This document shows, in pieces, positions 56,768-64,000 of a stretch of DNA of 64,000 bases (position 1 is its first letter; each line of letters starts with the position of its first letter). Below the pieces are notes generated by a model. That model was given only the letters and a program-made list of their open reading frames with translations, made no database searches and was not told the DNA's origin. The translations under genes were made by a program, and so were the position numbers. This DNA is from Lepus europaeus (taxonomy: Eukaryota > Chordata > Mammalia > Lagomorpha > Leporidae). The DNA is taken from positions 104,639,939-104,703,938 of the forward strand of contig NC_084850.1 of NCBI RefSeq assembly GCF_033115175.1, written 5' to 3'.

Positions 56768-57096
56768 TTTTTAAATATTTTATTTTATTTATTTGAAAGA
56801 GTTACACAGAGAGAGAAGGAGAGGCAGAGAAAGAGAGGTTTCCCATCCCCTGGTTCACTCCCCAAATGGTCACAACGGCTGGAGCTGCACCGATCCAAAG
56901 CCAGGAGCCAAGAACTTCTTCTGGGTCTCCCACACAGGTGCAGGGGTCGAAGGACTTGGGTCAACTTCTTCTGCTTTCCTAGGCCATAGCAGAGAGCTGG
57001 ATTAGAAGTGGAGCAGCCAGGACTTGAACCAGTGCCTGTATGGGATGCTGCCACTGCAGGCGGCGGCTTTACCCGCTATGCCACAGTGCTGGCCCC
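56768..57096 (-). mobile_element. CSINE in the LINE-1 fragment, antisense
   Basis: AAATATTTTATTTTATTTAT to GCCACAGTGCTGGCCCC. Confidence 0.92.
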
Positions 57097-57409
57097 AAGG
57101 TCATTCTTAGTAAAATTTCTCCAAAGAATAAAAATAACATAAACACTCCCAAAGCTGTTTTATCAGGTCATCATGATTTTAATACCAAAACCTAACAAGG
57201 ACACTACGAGAGAAAAACTAAAGGCTAATATGTCCTAAGAATGTAGACTCTTAAATCCTGAAAAAATATTACAAATGAAAATGTAAAAACAGGACAATAC
57301 ATCATGACCAAGTGGGATTCATTTCAGGAATGCAAGATGGGTTTAACATTTATAAAACAATCTGTGTATTTCACCTCATTAACAGAATAAAGGGAAAAGC
57401 CACATTATT

Positions 57410-57758
57410 TGTTAGTGATGCTGTTATTTGAGGCGCCATCTTAAGCCCTGGATGCCATCTTGGGATCTGGTCCAGCCACCACCTTGTACACTAGGTTCGG
57501 CCTCTCCAGGACCCAGCCTGGTTTACTAGGAGTCAGGTAACCGAATGGCTCAGCCATAAGCGGCAACCCCACCCCCACTCTAACGGGATTTGCTGTTCCT
57601 ACTCCATCATACCCGCAAAGCTATAACAAGGTTTGCTTTTACACACAGGCTCACTCTCTTTTTCACTCTCTCCCTCCAGCCTGTTGGGTTTCCCCCTACC
57701 CGACAATAAACCTTTCCTTTAGATTGCAGTGTTTGGTGTGTTTTGTAGTGGCCTTTCA
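57410..57758 (+). mobile_element. Solo LTR, 349 bp, with 5-bp duplication TTATT
   Basis: It starts TGTTAGTGATGC and ends GTGGCCTTTCA. TTATT lies at 57405-57409 and 57759-57763. AATAAA is at 57705-57710, followed by a T/GT-rich U5. It split a LINE-1, whose sequence rejoins cleanly when the LTR is removed. Confidence 0.9.
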
Positions 57759-58009
57759 TTATTATTCTTTAGATACAAAAAAAAAAAAGCATTTAATGAA
57801 ATTTAAAAATTATTTATAATTAAAAATATGGATTCAACAAACTAAGAATAAAAGAGAGCTTCTTCAATATAGGCTACCTACAAAAAGCCTACAGCTAGCA
57901 TCATACTCTATGGTGAAATACTGAGTGGATTTGGAAAGAGATCAGAAAATCTATTTTGACCACTTCTATTCAACATTGTACTGGAGACTCTAGCCAGTGT
58001 GTTATTAAA

Positions 58010-58470
58010 CTTGGGGACTTTGCCAATCTGATAGGTGAGAAATGGTATCTTGGTGTAACTTTAATTTGCATCGCTTTTATTACCAGGGAGGTGAAGCATC
58101 TTTTCATATGATTAAGGATCATTTGCATTTCTCTTTCTTGCAATGTGTGTTCATTTCCCTTTCCCATTTTTCTGTGGAGTAGATGGCCTTTTTGTTCTCT
58201 ATTTTTAAACAAAATTTAAAGGAAATTAAACCTTTTTTCTGTGATGTGAGTTGCAAATTTTTTTTCAATTTGCCATTTGCTATTTTCTTTGGTTTCTGGT
58301 GTTTTTTGGCATGTGCTTTACTTTTTCAGCTTTAAATAGCTAAATTTAACATTATTTTTCCTTTCTTGCTCTGATTTTGAGTCCTAGTTAAGGTTTTTAT
58401 TTTTTTTCTTTTTTTGTATTCTTGAGTTATAGAATTCACCCATGATTTCATGTAGATGTGTGGCTTAATT
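58010..58470 (-). mobile_element. Old LINE-1 fragment, antisense
   Basis: CTGATAGGTGAGAAATGGTA, TCTTTTCATATGATTAAGGA and TTCCCATTTTTCTGTGGAGT match an antisense LINE-1 3' region, opposite to the preceding + strand fragment. Confidence 0.65.
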
Positions 58471-58483
58471 TTTTACTTAAAAC

Positions 58484-58796
58484 TTTTCAAAAATTGATTG
58501 AAATGTAGAGAGAGAGACAGAGACAGAGAGTCAGAGAGAGAGAGATCTCCCACATACTGGTTCAATCCCAAAATGCCAGCACTGTCTGGGGTTAAGCTGA
58601 GCCAAATGTGGTAGCCAGGAACTAACCCAGGTTTCCTACATGGGTGGCAGGGAACCAAACACCAGTTGCCTCCCAGGGTACACATGAGCAGAAAGCTGGG
58701 GTTTGGAACCAGAGTCTGGACTCAAACTCAGACACTCTGTTTTGGGATGCAGGCATCCCAAGCAGTGTCTTAACTGCTGTAGTAAATGCCTACCCC
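58484..58796 (-). mobile_element. Old CSINE, antisense
   Basis: AAAAATTGATTGAAATGTAG, then a (GA)n tract, to GTAAATGCCTACCCC. Confidence 0.8.
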
Positions 58797-59008
58797 TAAT
58801 TTAAAAAAAATTTTAAGTCTCTTTTTTATTTGGAATATATTAGCTCGTGTTTTCCTTTTCTATATAGCTAACGATTACTGTAATATCATTTATTAAGAAA
58901 TCCATTTTTCTTCCACAATATTGAAATATCCCTTTAAACAAATGCCAAATTTCTATATGAGTCCATTTTTGGATATTCTGTTCATGTGGCACCTTAAATT
59001 GTTGAGGC

Positions 59009-59691
59009 TGTTAGGTAGGAAGTCAGATAGGAGCTTGCGTGTGTGTGTTGTGTGTGTGTGTGTGATAAAGGCCTAAAGAGGAGACATCTATCTCCAGCAT
59101 ATGCATCTCAAAGTCATCCTGTTAACCTTTCAAGGGCAGCCCAGTATTTGCATCCTGCCCTGCCCCATCTACCCAATAACTGCCAGGTGGGCCACCACTT
59201 CTGCCTGATAATCTTCCAGGTGCAGCCCAATATCTGCATTTCAAATATCCTGCTCCAGAACCTGACCCTCCAGGGGGTCCTGCTCATCCTTCCTCTAACT
59301 GGGTGGATGCCAGCCAGGCTTCCTCCTGATAACTTCTGGGGGAAAACTCAGATAGGAATTTTTCGTATTTACATCCAAAAAGTCCTTTGTTCCAGGAGGA
59401 GCAGAGGCGGGAAGGCAAGGCCCATCCCCTTAAAACACCCCCACCCCCACCCCAGCCTCAACCAGAAGGCGCACTCAGCCCTCTGCCTCTCTGCTGAGCC
59501 GCCCGCCTGGCCTGCCCAGGTGTACTCTCCACTCAACCATGTAACCCCACTCTTCCCCAGTCTGAGCTAATGGGCGCTCTCTCTCATGTCCCTACTCTAA
59601 TAAACCTTGCTATTTGCTTTCCACTACTCTCCATCTCACGCCTGAATTCTTTCTTGTGCGAAGACAAGGACCCTACCATTCTCCGGTAACA
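59009..59691 (+). mobile_element. Solo LTR, 683 bp, with 4-bp duplication AGGC
   Basis: It starts TGTTAGGTAGG and ends CTCCGGTAACA. AGGC flanks it at 59005-59008 and 59692-59695. AATAAA is at 59599-59604. A (TG)n run (59038-59064) lies near its 5' end. Internal near-repeats (CAGCCCAGTATTTGCATCCTG, positions 59138-59158, and CAGCCCAATATCTGCATTTC) mark the U3. A 4-bp duplication fits class I (ERV1/gammaretrovirus-like) elements. The long open frame across it (59043-59570) has no viral or host domain. Confidence 0.88.
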
Positions 59692-59835
59692 AGGCTTTAT
59701 TATTTTTTTTTTAATATTTTTTTCGGATGGAAATGTAGGGGCACACTATATTGTCTCAGTCAGATGGATTTCTTGAAGCAGCAATAGAATGTATATACCA
59801 TAAAAAAATACTGATGTATTTGATTACATCAAAGC

Positions 59836-60065
59836 AGGTTGAGTGTCCCTTGCCTGAAATGCTTGGAACCAGACAGAAGTGTTCCAGACTTGAGAGTTTT
59901 CTGAATTTTGGAATATTTGCATAGGCTTTACTGGTTGAGCATCCCTAACCCCAAAGTCCCAAATCCCAAATGCTCCCATATCTGAAATTTAACTTTGTTT
60001 GAAAAGTCTGAGATTTTAGAGCTTTTCAGATTTTGGATTTTTGGATCAGGGATCTCAACCTGTAT
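59836..60065 (+). mobile_element. MER44/Tigger7-like DNA transposon
   Basis: The ends CAGGTTGAGTGTCCCTTGCC and AGGGATCTCAACCTG are inverted repeats, and TCTGAAATTTAACTTTG-type palindromic core repeats lie inside. It is non-autonomous. Confidence 0.8.
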
Positions 60066-60110
60066 TTAAACGTTTGGTGTCATAAAAGGCACCACCATAG
60101 ATGTGGGTGT

Positions 60111-60712
60111 TGTTATGTGTGAAATGGGTGGCAGAGAAAAGATTACCTCAGTTCTTTGTCTCACATGGAAGAATTTCCAAGCAGACAAGGCAGAGAGAAA
60201 GCATTTTAAAGTATTTAAAAACAAGATTTATTTAAGTCAGAGACCTCCAGCCAGAGTGACATGGAGGGGGGCCTCCAAGAGAGGCAAAACCTGAAGGGGC
60301 TGGTGGTACTGGGGTTTTTAGCACAATTTTGGGGAAGAAAAAAACTTTTACCAGCTTGACATTCAGTTACAAGGAGGGGACAAAACTGATCAAAAGACCT
60401 GATTTGCAATCCTTTACCCTGTCTGGCTTGCTCAGGATAAAACAAAAGAGCCATCAGAAGGCTGAGATACCTAATTTGCTTTACAGTAAACTGGGAGCTT
60501 AGAAGGACTCACCACTCCCTTGCTATTCTCATAATAAGATTGGAGATTCTGAAGGAGATAAGGCAGGCACTTCTGATCTTGCTAATTCCATTTTTCTATG
60601 AACTTGTTTAACTACCTTAGTGTATCTTGCTTTTGTGGGAAGAAAGCATTTTGCACCCTAAATTTCCACTGGGACCAACCCGACTGCCTATTAACCCATC
60701 TGACACCTCACA
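60111..60712 (-). mobile_element. Solo LTR, same family as 61891 and 62304, antisense
   Basis: On the + strand it starts TGTTATGTGTGAAATGGGTG and ends CCATCTGACACCTCACA. It shares TTCTTTGTCTCACATGGAAG with both later copies. TTTATT at 60227-60232 is AATAAA in reverse. GTGT before and TTGT after may be a mutated 4-bp target duplication; the right flank is the head of a CSINE. Confidence 0.8.
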
Positions 60713-61020
60713 TTGTGGCACAGTGCATTAAGCTGCTGGGGATGCCTGCATCCCATATTGGAGTGCCTGATTCCAGTCCTAACTACTTCATGCTTCTAAT
60801 ACAGCTTCCTGCTACTGTGCCTGGGAAGCCATGGATCATGGCCAGATACTTGGGTTTCTGCCACTCATGTGGGAGACCTGGGTGGAGTTCCAGGCTCCTG
60901 AGTTCTGCCTGGTCCAACCTTGGTTATTACAGGCATTTGGGGAGTGAACCAGCAGATGGAAGATCTCTCTGTCTCTACCTCCCTCTGTCTGCCTTTCAAA
61001 TAAATAAATACATTTTTTTT
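60713..61020 (+). mobile_element. CSINE joined to an LTR
   Basis: TTGTGGCACAGTGCATTAAG to TTTCAAATAAATAAATACAT; its first bases are replaced by the LTR end. Confidence 0.88.
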
Positions 61021-61129
61021 TAGAAATACAATTTTAAAAAAGACCATAAACAAGGTTTAAAATCAAGGATATGAAAAAACATTTGACACATATACAAGTA
61101 TTCTAAAATACACTAAGGAAGTTAAACAA

Positions 61130-61230
61130 GTTCATAGAAAAATGGAATTATAAGTTTTTTTGGTGCAAATAATTTCTGAAGTCCATGACATTTTTAAAAT
61201 GATATGCATTGATCTTTTGAAGATCCTTTG
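61130..61230 (+). mobile_element. MITE-like repeat, copy E
   Basis: AAGTTCATAGAAAAATGGAA, TTTTTTTGGTGCAAATAATT and TGATCTTTTGAAGATCCTTT. Confidence 0.55.
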
Positions 61231-61246
61231 TATGCATGAATGTCAA

Positions 61247-61831
61247 TGAAGGACCCCAAGTTTGGGAATCCAGTGCGCTCGGGTGGTCGCCCAAAGACCC
61301 AAACTCCAGACCGGTAGATGCAAAAGCAAGAGGATTTTTATTAGGCGTTTGCACAAACGGGCTCCCTGTCACCAGAGGCGAAGAGAAGCTCTGAGCAGCA
61401 GTTACAAGCATCTTTTAAAGGCAGAAACCACAGGATTAACATATTTCATGGGGTTTGGCTTGATTGGCTAGTTTAAAGGTTACCATGAGTACCCATTGGG
61501 TCCTTTAGATGGGGAGTGGCTGCCCCGGGCGGCAGTTACAATTAGTTTCTTTTCTGGGGAAACCGAAACTTTCGGAGAACTGAAACTCTCGGGAAATCGA
61601 AACTTACAGAGTGTTAGCTAATCTTGGGGGAGGGACATCTGGCGCTGGTTCCTTGTTCCCGCGCGCGTTTTTTTTTTTTAAACCCTAGTTTCTAAAGTTT
61701 TACAAGATTCATCCTTAGGCATTAGCAAGCAAAGCTAATGAGTACAGAAGCAAGAAATCAGCAATTAGCTCTTAGCCACACTTGTCACAAAGCACACCAA
61801 ACACCGGAGTAAGGGTCCCTCGGGTTTTTCA
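61247..61831 (-). mobile_element. Solo LTR, 585 bp, duplication TCAA, with ISRE-like array
   Basis: On the + strand it starts TGAAGGACCCC and ends GGGTTTTTCA. TCAA flanks it at 61243-61246 and 61832-61835. On the - strand, which is the LTR's sense strand, it has TTTAAAAG (about 61412-61419) as a TATA-like box and AATAAA at 61337-61342. U3 carries three elements of the GAAANNGAAACT type at 61559, 61576 and 61593. The 4-bp duplication fits an ERV1-like element. Confidence 0.88.
61559..61609. promoter_or_regulatory. Three ISRE-like elements in a 17-bp tandem array
   Basis: Units GAAACCGAAACTTTCGG, AGAACTGAAACTCTCGG and GAAATCGAAACTTACAG start at 61559, 61576 and 61593. The first and third match the interferon-stimulated response element GAAANNGAAACT exactly; the middle one differs at its first bases. 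A reversed GAAAAGAAACT lies just before (61545-61554). Activity is inferred. Confidence 0.7.
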
Positions 61832-61890
61832 TCAATTTCTTTAAGCTTATCTTTTTAATTTCATTTCCACAGATTTTTTTGAAGTCCCCT

Positions 61891-62291
61891 TGTTACAGGA
61901 AAATGGCGGCAGAGAAATTATTATTATTATTATTACATCAGTTCTTTGTCTCACATGGAAGAAGAATTTCCAAGCAGACAAGCAGAGGGATTTAACAAGC
62001 AAAATTTATTAGACTCAAAGACTTGCAGCCAGAGCGGCATTGAGTGAGGCTTCCAAGAGAGGAAAAAACCTGAAGGACTCCCAGGCATCACAAGGGCCGG
62101 ATACCTAATTTGTTTTACAGCAAACTGAGAGCTCAGAAGGGTGGAGTCACCACTCCCTTGCTATTCTCTTGATAAGACTGGAAGCTCCCAAGGAGTGGGC
62201 ACTTCTGACCTTGCTAAGGATAACTTTTGGGGGCAACATTTTCTACCCTCAATTTCCACAGGCTGCCTATCAACCCATCTGACTCCTCACA
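61891..62291 (-). mobile_element. Solo LTR, 401 bp, with 4-bp duplication CCCT, antisense
   Basis: On the + strand it starts TGTTACAGGAAAATGGCGGC and ends CATCTGACTCCTCACA. CCCT lies at 61887-61890 and 62292-62295. An (ATT)n expansion sits at 61917-61936. It is the same family as 60111 and 62304. Confidence 0.9.
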
Positions 62292-62303
62292 CCCTATTAA
62301 AAG

Positions 62304-62807
62304 TGTGAGGAGTCAGATGGGTTAGTAGATAGTCAGGGGATCCCAATGGAATTTGGGGTGTAAAATATTTGCTTCCTTCCCCAAAACATTAGCAAGAACC
62401 CTCCTTCCTTCGGAATCTCCAAATTTACCTTGAGAATAGTAAGGGAGCTCCTCCAGAGCTCACAGCTTATTGTGAAAACAAGTTACCCCAACCTTAGCAG
62501 GCCAGATAGGATGGAGAATTGTAAATGAGATATTTTGATTTTATTTTTGTCCCTGCCTGATAACTGAATGTCAGTCTAATTGTCAAGTTTTTTTCTTCTT
62601 TCTTCAAAATTGTACTTAAAGCTGACTGCCACCAGTCCCCTTGGGGTTTTCCTCTCTTGGATGCCCCCCTCCATGCTGCTCTGGCTGGAGGTCCTTGATT
62701 CTAATAAATATTTTGAATCTCTTTGCTGTCCGCTTGGAAATTCTTCTTCCATGTGAGACAAAGAACCAAGGTAAGGATAATTTCTGTGCCACCGTTTTCC
62801 CATAACA
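62304..62807 (+). mobile_element. Solo LTR, 504 bp, with 4-bp duplication AAAG
   Basis: It starts TGTGAGGAGTCAGATGGG and ends CCCATAACA. AAAG lies at 62300-62303 and 62808-62811. AATAAA is at 62703-62708. It is opposite in orientation to the copy ending 12 bp upstream. Confidence 0.9.
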
Positions 62808-62811
62808 AAAG

Positions 62812-63225
62812 GAGCTCTTAGAAATCAATATAAAAATGATGCTACACAACCCAGCAAATAGGAACATGATCAGCATAAAAGAACAGGGAGACAGAAGAGG
62901 AAGGCTTAATGTTCAATAAACAGTAAACCAGCAGTCACAGAAATGCAAGTTAAAACAACTATCTGTGTCATGTTTTCACCTTGAACATTTGCAAAAAATT
63001 GAAAGCCTGAAAATCATAAAACTAGTAAGGGTGTATGTATTATTGGGAAAGAAGTGGAATTACATTTCTCATATGCTGATGATGTAGATGAAAAGTGAGA
63101 GAAGCATTTTAAGATCAATTTGACAATATCTAGCAAAGTTGAACTGTGTGTCCCAGCGATTCCACTTCTAGGTCTGTTCCCCAGTTAAGCTGTGGCACAG
63201 GCCACAAAAATGTTCCATGCAGAAT
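62812..63225 (+). mobile_element. Probable old LINE-1 fragment
   Basis: TCAATAAACAGTAAACCAGC, AGTTAAAACAACTATCTGTG and GTGTGTCCCAGCGATTCCAC resemble the sense strand of a LINE-1 3' end. The match is weak. Confidence 0.45.
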
Positions 63226-63230
63226 TTTAT

Positions 63231-63519
63231 TTTTTTTAAAGATTTATTTATTTATTTGAAAGGCAGAGTTACAGAGAGGGAGAGGCATGGCCGCAATGGC
63301 CAGGGCTGGGCCAGGCCAAAGCCAGCAGCCAGGAGCTTCTTCCAGTTTTTCCACATGGGTGCAGGGGCCCACTCACCTGGGTCATCCTCTACTGCTCTCC
63401 TAGGCGAGTTAGCAGGGAGATGGATTGGAAGTGGAGCAGCCGGGACTTCAGCCAGAGCCCATATGAGGTGCTGGCGCTGCAGGTGGCTGCTTAATCTGCT
63501 ACACCACAGCACTGGCCTC
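63231..63519 (-). mobile_element. CSINE, antisense
   Basis: AAAGATTTATTTATTTATTT to ACCACAGCACTGGCCTCC. CATGCAGAATTTT flanks both sides. The usual (GA)n tract is deleted. Confidence 0.92.
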
Positions 63520-63552
63520 CCATGCAGAATTTTTAAAAATAGACTAATCTTT

Positions 63553-63893
63553 TAAAAGGTTTATTTATTTGAAAAGCAGAGAGTTACAGAGAGGCAGAGG
63601 GAGGGAGGCAGGGAGGGAGAGAGAGAGAGAGAAAGTCTTCTATCCACTAGTTTACTTTCCAAGTGGCTGCAATGCCCAGAGCTGTGCTGATCCGAAGCCA
63701 GGAGCCAGGAGCTTCTTCCAGGTCTTCCATATGGGTGCAGGGGCCCAAGCATTTGGGCCATTTTCCACTGTTTTACTAGGCCATTAGCAGAGAGCTGGAT
63801 CAGAAGTGGAGCAGCCGGATCTGTAACCGGCGACCATATGGGATGCCGGAAATGCCGGCAGTGGCTTTACCCACCTCACAACAGCACTGGCTC
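63553..63893 (-). mobile_element. CSINE, antisense
   Basis: AAAAGGTTTATTTATTTGAA, with a (GGGA)n-rich tract (63596-63632), to CAACAGCACTGGCTCC. AATAGAC(T/C)A flanks both sides. Confidence 0.9.
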
Positions 63894-64000
63894 CAAAAAT
63901 AGACCATTTTTAAGAACAGTTTCAGGTTTCCAAAAAAATTGAGAAGACAGTATAGAGAGTACCATATAGCATACACTCTGTCCTATTATTAACAACCTAC

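Larger units (their letters stand above)
56570..58005 (+). mobile_element. LINE-1 ORF2 fragment, + strand, split by SINE and LTR
   Basis: KKTLGPDGFNDELFQTLKEE is readable at 56597-56658. GACCAAGTGGGATTCATTTC (57307) precedes the LTR, and CATACTCTATGGTGAAATAC (57902) follows it. These are successive ORF2 reverse-transcriptase positions. The CSINE at 56768-57096 and the LTR at 57410-57758 interrupt it. Confidence 0.8.
61225..61890 (-). mobile_element. MITE-like repeat, copy F, split by an LTR
   Basis: GAAGATCCTTTGTATGCATG before the LTR, and AAGCTTATCTTTTTAATTTC then TTTTTTTGAAGTCCCCT after it, form one reversed copy. Confidence 0.55.

Noticed and set aside
59043..59570. 175-codon open frame
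   Set aside because: It lies wholly inside the solo LTR 59009-59691, with no gag, pol, env or host domain and no promoter logic for a protein.
61891..62807. Single palindromic duplication of one LTR
   Set aside because: Each LTR has its own target duplication (CCCT and AAAG), which a mirror duplication would not create.

Overview
The window is mammalian nuclear DNA from a lagomorph, most likely the European rabbit or a close leporid. The main reason is about 62 copies of the rabbit-type C repeat (CSINE). The sense form opens GGGGC(C/T)GGCGCTGTGG and has a tRNA-like B box (GTTCGAGTCC), a (CT)n tract and a CAAATAAATAAA tail. The antisense form opens TTTATTTATTTGAAAGGCAGAG. Rabbit-style LINE-1, solo ERV LTRs and spliced eukaryotic exons agree. 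There are no bacterial operons, no CRISPR array and no free-standing intact viral gene. Orthology of the one recognised gene to human Xp11.3 suggests the X chromosome (inference).

One protein-coding gene is recognised with confidence: FUNDC1, on the + strand. Its five coding exons (15219-15246, 15949-16105, 20888-20963, 28477-28605, 32710-32787) join to 468 nt encoding 155 residues plus stop. Every intron is GT-AG and the reading frame is intact. FUNDC1 is the outer-mitochondrial-membrane mitophagy receptor. Its TATA-less CpG-island promoter (about 14880-15480) carries a perfect palindromic NRF1 motif, a ZNF143/Staf-type ACTACAATTCC motif, GC boxes and a duplicated CACGTG element. The 3' UTR probably ends just after AATAAA at 33244-33249.

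Region by region: 1-14.7 kb is intergenic. It holds an unassigned candidate exon on the - strand (4428-4750), an old antisense LINE-1 (5.4-7.1 kb), and a near-identical inverted duplication (7681-8898 against 11162-12026). A Tigger-like DNA transposon (9.9-10.2 kb) lies in the spacer. 14.8-33.3 kb is FUNDC1; its introns are filled with CSINEs, an MLT1-type LTR, a MITE-like repeat and a probable minus-strand retrocopy 3' end (from 17091). 33.3-37.5 kb is intergenic with a few SINEs. 37.6-46.2 kb is a near full-length, inactivated LINE-1 on the - strand, broken by five CSINEs and a nested LINE-1 fragment. 46.2-50.7 kb is mixed unique sequence and repeats, including an MLT1-type LTR. 50.7-56.2 kb appears to be one old LINE-1 3' end shredded by later insertions, among them a 408-bp solo LTR, a CNN3 (calponin-3) processed pseudogene inside a SINE, and an LTR-like insert inside another SINE. 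56.5-63 kb is a cluster of six further solo LTRs, four of them with exact 4- or 5-bp target-site duplications, plus a MER44/Tigger7-like element.

I found no obviously new multi-gene system. The best leads are the LTR with three interferon-response-like elements at an exact 17-bp period (61559-61609), the two oppositely oriented solo LTRs 12 bp apart with separate target duplications (61887-62811), the inverted duplication, and the orphan exon. SINE and old-repeat boundaries are judged by eye and may be off by 5-20 bp; splice junctions and LTR ends were counted base by base.
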